64,000 bases of DNA from Spisula solida (taxonomy: Eukaryota; Mollusca; Bivalvia; Venerida; Mactridae): positions 5,933,030 through 5,997,029 of the forward strand of contig OX365947.1 of the NCBI GenBank assembly GCA_947247005.1, written 5' to 3'. Of this stretch, positions 48,561 through 60,613 are shown piece by piece. The notes under the pieces were generated by a model. That model was given only the letters and a program-made list of their open reading frames with translations. It was not told the DNA's origin and made no database searches. The position numbers were made by a program, and so were the translations under genes. Position 1 is the first letter of the stretch. Each line of letters begins with the position of its first letter.

Positions 48561-48949
48561 TTTAACTAGCTTAGTGAACCGTCTATCGATACATTTATCG
48601 GAACGATACCTTACCGGTGTACTCGATCCTTCGACCTCCCGGGTATCACCAATCGAACATAGTAGACAGGTTGAGAGCATATAAACTTAACGTATCGACC
48701 ATAGCAACGATCCTGAAGCTAGCAATTTCTATTCGAGTGATACATTATACTTGTAGATATATGTTAACATTATATTATGTTTTGATATCTACCATCTTGG
48801 TGAAATGAAAATGTAGCGTTCTGGTCGGCTAAGTGTTGATGTGAACTACCACGTTAGTGCATGCTAGTATCGTAAGAACATCGTCATGTCCTTCTTTGGT
48901 TTTACAATCTCAAATAAGTAAATCAACGCATTTTGAGGATGAAATTCCC

Positions 48950-49325
48950 CGCTGTGTCGCATCCTATCGTTTATTGCCCAAACAATTGCTATTTCTAACA
49001 ATTGAGCGCATTTACTGTCCTTTGCTGTTCAATTGCAATTTCTGACAAAAACCTTGGAGACCGTCTTTTAACGAACTTATTGCAATTTCTAACAAGTTTT
49101 GGAAACCGTATTTACGGAACCATTGGCCATAGCTTTAATAGCGAGTGTAGGAACCCGTTTTTATGGAATAATTGGTAACAACATTGCAACTTAAACTACA
49201 AGTGCTTGCCGGAAACCGTCTTTACGTAATCATTGCCTATAGGTTTTCTAACTATTGTCGGTATCCGACGTTACGGAATCACAGTATCATCTCTTACCAG
49301 AGTCGGAAACCGTTTTTACGAATGT
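48950..49325. repeat. Degenerate repeat built on GGAAACCGTNTTTACG
   Basis: About six to seven copies of GGAAACCGTMTTTACGGAAT-like text occur at irregular spacings of about 55-65 bases, often followed by CATTGC and TTTCTAAC. It is an old, decayed tandem array. Confidence 0.65.
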
Positions 49326-50039
49326 GTAGTTTGGTGTGTGTGTATTTGAGCGTGTGGACAACGAATAGACACCTGGTGAGAACCCTCCATGTTCAGTGTA
49401 TACGGATTATCGGTTGACCGGCAACGGACAAATCTAGCAGAAACTTTGACGTCAAAGCTGTTGTCTAACAGTTGCATCAACACGGCTATGTTACACATTT
49501 TATTACTATTTGAGTACAGTTTATGTCTTTTTATAGCTAAGGTCGTCCTACATTCATTAATATGGCATCTTAAGTCACTGTTTTCAAGTTGAATGAGAGG
49601 TGTTTTTATCACAAACGTTTAAGTATCTCTGCATGTTTTGTTAATGGTTGCGCGGTGTACTATCTTACTTAATTTGTCAAGTAAACTATGACTGTTGGCT
49701 GGGAACACAATACAAACACGTCATCATCCGGGCTCTTATTGTATCATAGCAATGTCTCCATAACGCCCGACCATGCAGCAGAAGTAAACCCATTGTGTCC
49801 TTTGACGTTACTACAATCAAAAAACTAGAACAACCAAGGCCATAATTTTTAATAAAGACTTTTGCATTCACATGTTGATACAGTGTATAACATTCCATCT
49901 TTAACCTTGAAACGTGCGAGCTACTTTTAATGATCCGTCAAAAAGTGTGCGTTCCTCCGTATAATACGCATGCGCGCCCAGCTGATCTGTCAAATATAGC
50001 ATACCTGATACATTATGGCTAGGTTTGGGTGCTATTTGT
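49326..50039. other. Unassigned DNA
   Basis: No supported gene. The open frames here (49316-49612, 49686-49898) are short and unrecognised. Confidence 0.4.
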
Positions 50040-50240
50040 AATCTGATCTGGTTAGATTATCTGCGCATGTCTGGGTTCATCAGACGCCAAAACCAATATT
50101 TGCATTTGAGTAATTTCAAAATGACACAGATGAAACAAGAATAATATGTTTCGGCCACAGAAAGTTTAACCACAGAAGGTTTTCGCAATCTCTAGTTGAA
50201 CTATGGTGTTCATGGCTAGCGCCAATACTCAGCCTACAAA
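50040..50240 (-). repeat. Dispersed repeat family X, copy D (internally deleted)
   Basis: In complement, TTCAACTAGAG, TTCTTGTTTCATCTGTG and TTTTGGCGTC plus AGACATGCGCAGATAAT match both ends of copy A. The central 300 bases with the TTTTCTGTGCTCGG core are missing. Confidence 0.65.
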
Positions 50241-50989
50241 AAATGTATATGATTATAGTAACCTACAATGGCAATTAAAGCCACATTATCTCTCCCAAGA
50301 CCTTTTTTAATCCACCAGTTAATAGACTAGTTACAAAGAATTAGGATATTGTTCACAAATGACCAATAATTGACTAAATAATGTTAAATTTATCTGTCGA
50401 AATAGCATTACAAAAATCACATTTTAGTAAAATGTATGGATGACAAAATACTAATTTTGCAAGAGTTGCTTCCCTTAGATTATAAATCGTGCATTTTTTG
50501 TTAACAATTCATTATTTTGTTAACAAACCAACTGGAGGTTGTTTTCAATTATTTCCACCTTATGGTGTTTTCCACCTTTGGGACTCAACTAAAGTGTTCA
50601 AAATCCATGGCTCTTCTAACAGGTTACCAAGTTGTTGCTCTTTGAAAATAGCAGTTTATGGCCTAATGTGGCTTTAAATATGCAAACACCACACGTGTCA
50701 CTCTTTCACTCTTTGTCGGACCATTATATTTGTATTCCACACGGCGCTTATATATTTTGTAAGAGACATAGAGACATGACCTTCCGTAGGTATTGCTGGA
50801 TGTTCTGTCGCAGAAGATGCCTTCCTCATCCTTTACTGGTCATTTATTGGTCGTCCTATCAATGTTGATACCAATGTACGTAGTTTGTAAAGTCTTACAG
50901 GCTATTCCAAATGTACACCAGCCACTTGACAATACGTTGGAAGTGTACCCGTATTTAAAATCAAATGTGCATTCGAACGATTATTGACA
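50241..50989. other. Unassigned DNA
   Basis: No supported gene or repeat. Confidence 0.4.
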
Positions 50990-53900
50990 GCCTTGTAGAT
51001 CTTTAATCGATTGCCAATATGCGTCGGTGTGGGAAAGCCAGAATTATATTATTAACAGCAACAAAGGACGCGGGGTTGCACTAGCAATAACGACAAAAAT
51101 AAATATTTATTTGATAAATTGTTTTGTTTCTAAATCGAACATATGGACACTGTTACAGGACAAATTGAATATGATTCACCGGTTTGTCTGGTTGTGTGTG
51201 TATGTGTTTGTCCACACAAAGAGAACACTAGTATTTAAAACAAATGATTTGACAATTTAGTCCTACGCTCGTTTTTCAATCAATGGACAATCGATGATTG
51301 CGTCACTGCGATTAAAGAGACATTCAACTTCTAGTGAATTTATTGCTAGTATTGTAGTTGCTTGCTTAGAAGGTCATTTATTTGATATTGTTGATCTGAA
51401 AACAAACGTTAAACAATCTATATTTGGACATTTGAACTGAAAGTTTAGAACTTTTGTAATGACATTGTGATTTCCAGAACGTCAGCACGGTCATTGTCAT
51501 CGAATACATACAAATGCTTCCGCCGTTCAGAATGTGATTTCATAGAAATTATGTAATTTTGCTTTATGCATTCAAAGAAATCAGGACGGAATTGTGTCTA
51601 AAAAAACAACTGTTTTGAAAGAAGAAACACCGAATTATTTACGGTTATTGTATAGTTTACCCAGTACATATAACACATATAACGTAGGGTTTGACATCAG
51701 TCTTTTTCATTAGACGTTGGACTTCTTGGAACATGCTAGTAGTTGTTTGGGTCATAAGTATCAGCAAATCTACCAAACACTTAAGTAATTCATAAAAATT
51801 AAAAACTTATTGATATCATAATAAGATATATGTCAACGTTTGTCAAGTCCATATGTTATGGAACTGTGTTTGTTGCATTTTGCATTTATCACATGCAACC
51901 AAATATGTTGACAAATTAATAGAGAGCAATGCATCATGAATGAAACCAGTTAAGTGAACTTCCAACACTGTTATGTAGCGTACGCACGTCATTTGGCCTA
52001 GTTAGTATTCACGTGAACAACAACATTTGATGACGTCACATAAAGTGACGTCCTTTTTCGTTCTCGACTTGTTCAGGTCTTTAGTTGGTATATAGGGTAT
52101 ATATAGATTATATATGTATGTGGAATGACAGGGGAGAATATGGCAATAGTAATTTTACGTTTAAATAAACATTGTACACTATAGTATGTTGTTGTTGTTT
52201 CAAAGTGACGTATATGTCCCAAAATGCATGTCACAATGTTCTCTCCTTGACCGTATTGTGTTAAGTTGCTATGCGTGTACACAGGGCGTAGTTATAAAAT
52301 GGAATTTACATTTTTATGAACTTATTAATTATAACTCTGAAATAAGTCCTTAGAAATTAATGTTCTGATATGCTTATTAAATTACAAGGGAGCATAACTC
52401 TTAATTTGCAACAATGTGATTTATTTGTTAAATATCAATTAGAAATAGATAATTATTTAAAGTTTAGTAGGCTAAAGTTTAGATTGAAACAGATTATATT
52501 GTACAACTCTCTCAATTCATTCTAACAAGAACAACTTTATTTATTTGAGTACACTTTTTATTATACCATTTAAAAAGGACCATTGTCGAAAATTACAGGA
52601 TTCCAAATACAGATAAAAGCGCCCTAATAATTTGTTTAAAATAAAATGTAAACAAACCTTATTGTCAATGTTCATATATTATGAACAACTTTTGAAATAA
52701 TTGGCGTAGTGCAACCACACCTTTATTATAATCAGAAGTCTAAATGTATGATACGACTGTGAATATAGTTCCATGTTTTCGTAAGGTTGAGAACACGATA
52801 AAGTTTCTCCTTACAATGCCAAACCGGACCGTGCTTAGTACGGGACAACTCTTCCCAACTTCAATATGTAATTTTACAAACTGTATAGTACATTATCAGA
52901 ACAAAATACAAACTGAAGTGCCAGGTTTTTACTAATTGTGTGAAAAATAATTACCGTACCATTGACACACCCTGTGAAAATATGTTTAAATGTCAATAAT
53001 CTATCTCATCTGAACTATAATTAATTCTGACCTCTAACATTTAATTTAACTGATAATCACGTGACTGGCATGTTTAATTATACTGAATATATAAATATCG
53101 ATATTGATACGGTGTTAACAATTGATATAGACATCTGTTAACCATTGAGATAGGAGACAAACATGGCCTTGTTTTATACTTGCATAGTTCACATGGATTG
53201 TATGGTCTCTACGTACTAGGTTATCACCGCTACATCTTCGCATGAAGTTTGAATTGGCATTTTAGTGTGTGGACGATTTATATTTCCTTACTCACTACTC
53301 TATATGCGGTCAATTAAAAAGTTTTGTTTTAAGTGATAAATCATGCGTCGGTACCCTTATAATTAGAAATATTATAATGATAATTGTCTTTGTGGGTTAT
53401 CATTGTAATAACATTAAAATATGCTTAGCTTGAAATCTGTTCTTTGCAATATATCAACGACAGCAACAGAGTTAACCCACCATACGGTGACATTTCTTAT
53501 CTCAGAATCAACCTCTTCCTTGGTCAAGTCTTTGGTTACATTTTCTCACGATTTCTAAGAATGATATCCTGTTAGTTATAGAGCAATAAATCATTTGACG
53601 GCAACTTCCTAACGTGGATGCCGGAATAAGGGAAAGTCGTTTTATGGCAGTTATATTTTAGAACTGTAAGAGAATGCCAAATATTATGTGACAGATGGTC
53701 CTCGATTACCATGTAATTCAACAACTCACAGGACCAATTACAATATCCCAAATTTAATATCCAGGATGTGAATGAAACTGAAAATGTCATGAATGATGAT
53801 CACGAGTGCCGTATACTTCATACTGGTGGATTAAGTGATCCCCAAACACCAAGTACTGAACGCTGAATTGATAAATATGGCAGTTTTATGCTTTAGTCAT

Positions 53901-55032
53901 TTAACATCCTAAATTAAATAAAGGCATGCCAATCGCTTTTATTCTAATTAATGAATGAGATTTTATAATACACTAAGTTGACGCTGTAAATCATATTCCC
54001 AATACAGAATGACATGGCATAGAATTGTGATTTGTATTTTATTACTTTTTGCGTTCGACTGAGACACTCAAAGTGTGTGGCCATTTGGTTTTATACCTGT
54101 CTAATTGGCCAATTACCAATGGTTGGCCAATTATTTATGATAGTTATAATGCGAGTGTTGCCTTAATTGATTACTATCTATGATTCAATGAGCAAATGTT
54201 ACAAATTTGAGATTACTTTTTTTTAATTTCCGTATTCTGCATTTTACAGTTTTTTTTGTAATTATTTCTACCGATTCGAGGGAAGTTTGCTAACTTTATC
54301 GCAAGAATGTATTTTAGCCAGTTTTCTGGAAAACCTGCTCTTTTGATGAAATATTTGATTTTGCGATTTATTATTATTGAAAAGCATAATCTTAATGAAG
54401 CAAATTGCTACTTTGTTTGTTAATATCTTCTTTTTAAAGTAGTTACAGCTGTTCTGTAGAGTCCCTACCGTATTCGGAACCTTTATGCTTGACATCGCAA
54501 ACGTTATTCAAACGTTATACGACGTCGTTAAAGCAAGTATTTTATAAATACAGCATTTGATCAATTTTTGACATAAACTTTTCTATGTTTTAAGTTTTAA
54601 AATATATTAAAATCGTGAATGCTCACATTTAGATAAAGTATTAGTACGGTTTTATAGAACTAACTCTGTAGTCTTAAAATGATATTTCAACCATTCTCAT
54701 TTATCGGTTACACCCGACAAAAACTGATCGTAGTTAGAAATACAATCCATATATCATTGTTCACCAAACGATCACAGTTCACTGTTACAGACCAGGCTTG
54801 GAGCTATTGTACGCTGACATTGTATGAAGTTTGTAAACGATATACACACCATGAATGGGTACAACATTTTGGAAATGACCCGCATGGCCCCTCGATATAC
54901 GTTCATGAAAATTGAAAACATAACATCCTGTATAACTGTTAAGTGCAATGAAATTGTATCCATTAGTGGAAACAGTTGGGATCACAATACGTATATCAGA
55001 GGTCGTATATAAAACATTGGTTCTGTACTTCA
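50990..55032 (+). repeat. Segmental duplication, copy 1 (~4.0 kb)
   Basis: Colinear with 55700-60510. Anchors are GCGTCGGTGTGGGAAAGC (51021/55733), CATCGAATACATACAAATG (51498/56496), TACACAGGGCGTAGTTATAA (52278/57561), CAATGCCAAACCGGACCGTG (52814/58541), ACTTCCTAACGTGGATGCC (53604/58801) and CTCGATATACG (54891/60365). About 510 bases (53080-53595) have no counterpart in copy 2. Open frames here are mostly not preserved in copy 2, so no shared protein gene is evident. A single perfect CRE TGACGTCA lies at 52031-52038. Confidence 0.9.
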
Positions 55033-55699
55033 ACCTCGTGTTCCTACACGTGCGATGTTTGTTTTAATGTTTATATATTGCTCGTGCTTATGTTTTTGTA
55101 GTGTTTGTGATTATGTTTATGTAATCTTTGGGTTTCTATTTATGCAAATTTTATGTTTATATTTATGTATTGATTGTGTTAATACTTGTGTATTACATGT
55201 GTTTTTGATAATGTCTCAGAATATATTGTGTTGATATTTATGTATTGTTTGTATTAATGCCTTTTTGATATACTTTTGGGAGTCTAACAAAAGTAACAGG
55301 AAAGCCAGTAAAAATGTAAAACAGAAACTTGGCAAGTAGGTCTACTATTAAGAATATCTCTCCTGAATTCGAGCTAAGTTTCAATCAGCTCGACAGTCTA
55401 TGAATACATCAAGCCATTCAGCCACAAACTGAATCGCCAAGTCTTTTTTCCAAAGCAATCAAATCACCTTACATACACAGTGCTAGAGAACTAGGAATAC
55501 CCAAAAGGTCAAGGACTAATTCGTTGCTACAACATTGTATGTCATTTTTCGACGTCAAGTGTGATAAGGCATGCACATGTTGATAACTGGTTGAAGGAAT
55601 AATGACTTAAATAATGTAGGAATCAGACTGATATTCATACAAAAACAAACACTTCATCGGAGCTTGATTTAGACGTGCATTATACCCGCTTATTTACAC
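55033..55699. other. Spacer between the duplicated segments
   Basis: AT-rich with TTTATGTTTATGT-like low complexity around 55070-55270. No gene is supported. Confidence 0.4.
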
Positions 55700-55929
55700 A
55701 CTTGCAGATCTATATAAAATTGATTGAAATTTGCGTCGGTGTGGGAAAGCTACTTGTAGAACATTAACAACACATGACGGGTGTATGCCACATGCAATAA
55801 CGACGAAAATAAGATAAATTGTAATGTTTATAAGTTGTTCAATCAATGGTCAATCGATGATTGCGTTACTGTGATTAAAGAGACAGAACATGAATGTTCT
55901 ACATTACTTGTGGATATAATAATAATATA

Positions 55930-56351
55930 CATTTACCAGATTTAAATAGCGCCCTTTTCATGCGAACGCACGTTCAAAGGCACTTTGACCATGTTGCAGC
56001 CACAAGGGCGCAGGTGCATCCTCTACCAGTGCAGATACAACATGATCTGACCAGAGGGACAGACTGAGAGAAAACCCCTGAAGGGAGAGAGAGACATTAG
56101 ATACAGGCATGTCCGGCGCTGCAAAGGTGTGCCTAGCTCTTATTTCGAATAGACAGCCTGGTGCTTTTATGTGCCCGGTGTATAGCACCGATACACAGCT
56201 TCCTGGCACTTCCAGATAATTTGCAGACCCCACGGCCAGATATAGCGGGAAATATTATAAATATTTCAGAAATGTCAAGTTCCGATGCCAGGGATTGAAC
56301 CCACGACCTCTGGATTGACAGCCCAGTGCGTTACCACTGAGCTAAATCCGC
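55930..56351 (-). mobile_element. tRNA-derived SINE family Y, copy 2 (full length)
   Basis: Almost identical to 47516-47931 over its whole length, with the same tRNA-like head on the minus strand and the same GCGC/TATTTAAA-type 3' end. It is absent from the matching position in copy 1 of the segmental duplication, so it inserted after that duplication or was lost from the other copy. Confidence 0.9.
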
Positions 56352-57129
56352 TTATATGTTATTGTTCAATACCTCCCACATCGTATTTAATTGCAAATAG
56401 TGCCGTCCGTTTGATGTAGCAACCCATATAATGATCTATATAAGGACGGCCAAACTGAACGTCATTGTGATTTCTACAACCTCACCAAATATTGCCATCG
56501 AATACATACAAATGTCGTCCTAGTTTCCAATGTCATTTCATAGAAAATATGTAATTTTGTTAAATTGCATTCAAAATATCGATCAAATAACATAGACTTC
56601 TTTAGTTGGAACTAGCAACTATTTTGTAGGAAGACAAATTCCTAGATACGATTGTGCCCATACCATATTGCAATGCGAAGAAAATAATATTAGCTTCTTA
56701 AACCATTTATACCATTTAACATTAACTTATGTTTACAGCGAGAATATTGTTCAGATGTTCAGACTCAATAAGGAAAGACATGATTTCGATAGCATTTCAC
56801 GGGCATGGCACTCGACGATTTCATTACGCGTAAGGCATGAAAAATAGTCATTTGTTTAGGCTTATGGCAATGACCTTGGTTGTTACATTATGTGTTGGGC
56901 ATGGATCATTTTCGAACTAATTATTGGCAAGTCTACCTTACGAAAGGGGTTCCAAATTGTTTTTATTTGTATGATAGTTAAGACAGTTTGTAGATAATGA
57001 AATTTGTTTATATTGCATTTTGCATTTATTCAGATGTAACGACATAATTATTATGTTAACCGTAGTGAGTACAGGGCAACGAACAGAAATAAATCAATGC
57101 AAATGAACGTTAACTGTTAATTTTTAAGA

Positions 57130-57510
57130 CAACTAAAAATATGTGTTTCGGCCTTTTGCTGTTGACTTTTGGTTATTCAGCCTGGAAATACAAATTGTTT
57201 GAAGTAGATCGTACGGCTTGGGGCATTCAGCTTATTGGAGCTGGGTCGTTCTACTGTTGCGCTAGGCTTGTTCAGGCGGCCCATCTAGCTAAGGCATTAA
57301 ACTTGTTGAACCTTGGTCATCTGGCTGTTCCGTTAAGCTTTTATTTTGGCTGAAATAGGTCATTCAGCTGAAACATTTACAATCACATTTTAATTACTGT
57401 TATGTTTCAACTTTATAGGACTTCTGACAGCTTGTGCCATGTATGTTTGTTTTATGTTTTCTGTGCTCGACTGGTTAAGCTGAGTGCTGCCTTCACTATG
57501 TCTGTTTCCA
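57130..57510 (+). repeat. Dispersed repeat family X, copy E
   Basis: Contains GGCTTGGGGCATTCAGCTTA, AGGTCATTCAGCTGAAAC and the core TTTATGTTTTCTGTGCTCG with CTGGTTAAGCTGAGTGCTGC. It lies where copy 1 of the duplication has unrelated sequence. The 70-codon frame 57141-57353 falls inside it. Confidence 0.7.
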
Positions 57511-58150
57511 CGTCACAACGTCCTGCCCTTGACCGTATCATGTTAAGGTTGCTAGGCCTGTACACAGGGCGTAGTTATAAAATGGAATTAACATTTTATG
57601 AACTTATCAATTACAACCCTCACATATACCCTAAGACAATAATGTTTCGATATGCTTATTAAATTACAAGGGAGCACAACTTTGGATTTGCAACAAGGTG
57701 ATTTTCTGTTAAATATCAATTAAAAATAGATCATTTATTAAAGTTTAGTAGGCTAAAGTATTGAAACGGATTTTATTGTACAACTCTCTCATTTCATTTT
57801 AAAATGAACAACTTATTCATTTGAATACATAGTTATATTATAATTTTTGAAAAGTACCATTGTCAAAAATAACAGGATTTCTACGACAGATTAAATAGAG
57901 GATATTTGTTGATTTTGGTGTAAGATCGAATTTTATTTCACCGAGTGATCACAGAAAATATTTTCACGAGTGGCGTAGCCACGAGTGTAAATTTAATTTT
58001 CTGTGATCACGAGTGAAATAAAATTGATCTTACACCAAAAATCAACAAATTTTCTGTTTATTATATGCCTCACTTTCTCTTAAAGTGTGCCGTAATTGGC
58101 TTAATTGGAAAAAATTACGTCGACATTGGAACGTCACGACGTGAGAATTA

Positions 58151-58169
58151 TGACGTCATGATGACGTAA
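58151..58169. promoter_or_regulatory. CRE motif pair
   Basis: TGACGTCA at 58151-58158 is followed by TGACGTAA a few bases later, inside the insertion element. Functional significance is unknown. Confidence 0.3.
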
Positions 58170-58257
58170 CGCATATTTTAAAGCCCGGCGCCGTTGACGT
58201 TACGTTTCTTTTTCTGCATGATACTGGAACCAGCTTCAAAACAGTGAAAATAACAAA

Positions 58258-58309
58258 GTGATAATTTCACTGTTATTTTCACTGTTATTTTCACTGTTAT
58301 TTTCACTGA
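58258..58309. repeat. 12-bp tandem repeat ATTTTCACTGTT
   Basis: About four copies of a 12-base unit. An inverted copy (CAGTGAAAATAAC) lies just upstream at about 58242, so the stretch can also form a hairpin. Confidence 0.85.
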
Positions 58310-60552
58310 AAAAACTCCATAATCCATTGAAAGCAAATAATAAAGCACCCTAATAATTCGTTTAAAATAAAATGTAGACAAACTTGTTTGCCGATGATTC
58401 ATATATTATGAACGACTTTTGAAATAATTGGCGTACTGCAACCACACCTTTATTATAATCAGAAGTCTTAATTTATGATACGACTGTGAATATAGTTCCA
58501 TGTGTTCGTAAAGTTGAGAACGTTATAAAGTTTCGCCTTACAATGCCAAACCGGACCGTGCTTAGTACGGGACGGCTGTTCGTATATAATAATTATATTT
58601 AATATATAATTCTAAAAACAAAATACAAACTTAAGTGCCGGGTGCTTATTTATTGTGTACAAAAATTATTACCGTACCATTGACACACCCTGTGAAAATA
58701 TGTTTAAATGTCTATAATCTGTCTCGTCTGAACTATAATTAATTCTGACTTGTAACATTTAATTTAACTGATAATCACGTGACTGGCATGTTAAACGAGA
58801 ACTTCCTAACGTGGATGCCGAAATAAGGGAAAGTCGTTTTACGGCAGTTTTATTTTGCAACTGTAAGAAAATCAAACAACATATGACAAATGGTCCTTGA
58901 TTACCATGTAATTCAACAACTCACAGGACCAATTAGAATATCCCTAATTTAATATCCAGGATGTGAATGAAGCTGACAATGTCATGAATGATGATCAGGA
59001 GTGCCGTATACTTCACTGTGGTGGATTAAGTGATATCCAAACACCAAGTACTGAACGCTGAATTGATAAATATGGCAGTTTTATGCTTTACTCATTTAAA
59101 ATCCTAAATTAAATAAAGGCATGCCAATCGCTTTTTTATTCTAATTAATGAATGAGATTTTATAACACACTGAATTGACGCCGTAAATCACATTCCCAAT
59201 ACAGAATGACATGGCACAGAATTACGATCTGGTTTTTTTTATCAAATTTTGCGATCGACTGAAACACTCGTAACGCGTGGCCATTTGGTTTTATCCATGT
59301 CTTATTGGCTAATGACCAATGGTTGGCCAATTATTAATGATAGTTATGATGCTAGTGTTGCTTTAATTGATTACTATGATTCAATGAGCAAATTTACAAA
59401 TTTTAGATGACACTGTCTTAATTGCCGTATGCCACCTTTTACAGTTACATTTTTGTAATTAATTCTACCGATTTAAGGGAAGTTTGCTTACTTTATCGCA
59501 AGGATGTGTATGACACAGTCTCCAGGAAAACCTGATCTTTTGATATAATCTTAATGAAGCAAAATCAGTCCGGTTATTCTTGATTTCTCCTCGTATCTTA
59601 GTGGTCATTTCGTACCAGTGCGTGTAAGCCCTGCTAAATAGATTTTGTTTAATTCCAGAGCGTGTTAGCCCTGTCCAATGGTGTTTTTTTACCATATGAC
59701 TGTAGGCTGTGTTTTGTAGATTTCGGTTCGTATCAGTGCGGAGGCAACCTTGTTTTGATTTATAACTGTGTACTTCCTTGCCCCTAAAACTAAATAATGA
59801 AAGTATTACCTAACGACATTTAAGTAGGACATACATCGCTAACTTTAAATGTGTCATCTTCCCCGTTACTATTAACATCAAACAAGCTATTGACTCAATG
59901 AGCATTCTGTCTTATTACCTGATCAGCTATTATCTAAAACAATCTGGTATAATAGGAAGTCATTTCTTTATGACCTTCCATGTGTTTTCGTCAATAATAT
60001 CTTCAAAGTAAGGTCTTTAACTGATAGTTCAATCATTCCCGTTTATCGGTAACACCCATGTGGCATTGTTCACCAAATTATCACAGTTCTCTGTTCTGTT
60101 TTAGAACAAAGCCGGTTATTACAGACAGGACTTGGAGCCATTGTACACAATGTTTCCAATTTGTATCTACTGACACAGATATGACGACTAAAGTGTTTAC
60201 AAGTCGACGTGGTTGTTGTCAAAGAATAAGATCAGAAAGGGTCGATTTGGAAGAATTTGAGTGAAATGGATATATCTATTGACAGTGTATGAAGTTTGTG
60301 AAGCGAACTAAACGATATTGACACCATGAATGGGGCAACATTTTGGAAAGGACCTGTATGACCCCTCGATATACGAACATGATAATTGAAAACATAACAC
60401 CCTGTATAACCGGAACGGGCAATTGAATTATATCAAGTGATGGTAACAGTAACGACCACAATGCGTATATCAGGGATCGTATATAAAATATTGGTTTTGT
60501 TCTTTAACCGCATGTCTGTAATGTTTGTACATTGTTTTGATATAAATAAAAA

Positions 60553-60613
60553 TAAAACAAATATACCAGATTTATATAGCGCCCTTTCAATGCGAACGCA
60601 CGTTCAAAGGCAC
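60553..60613 (-). mobile_element. SINE family Y, copy 3, 3' part (left of the LINE insertion)
   Basis: TACCAGATTTATATAGCGCC to CACGTTCAAAGGCACTTTAC is the 3' end of the family Y SINE on the minus strand. It stops exactly where the LINE starts and the rest of the SINE resumes after the LINE at 63829. Confidence 0.9.

Larger units (their letters stand above)
57893..58339. mobile_element. Palindromic insertion element in duplication copy 2
   Basis: A near-perfect palindrome (57893-58064) is centred on ACGAGTGGCGTAGCCACGAG. The arms contain TTGTTGATTTT, GGTGTAAGATC and GATCACAGAAAAT. A tail of about 270 bases follows, with CRE-like sites and a short ATTTTCACTGTT repeat. Comparison with copy 1 (around 52605) shows the whole block is an insertion. 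AAATA occurs at both edges (57893-57897, 58335-58339) as a possible target duplication. No coding capacity. Confidence 0.75.
55700..60510 (+). repeat. Segmental duplication, copy 2 (~4.8 kb)
   Basis: This is the second copy of 50990-55032. It is longer because it holds a SINE (55930-56351), dispersed repeat copy E (57130-57510) and a palindromic insertion (57893-58339), none present in copy 1. It lacks the 53080-53595 segment. Point differences are frequent, so the duplication is not recent. Confidence 0.9.

Noticed and set aside
54824..55012. Possible exon conserved between the two segmental copies
   Set aside because: Copy 2 keeps pieces of the peptide but has a stop in frame and many amino-acid changes, as expected from neutral decay.
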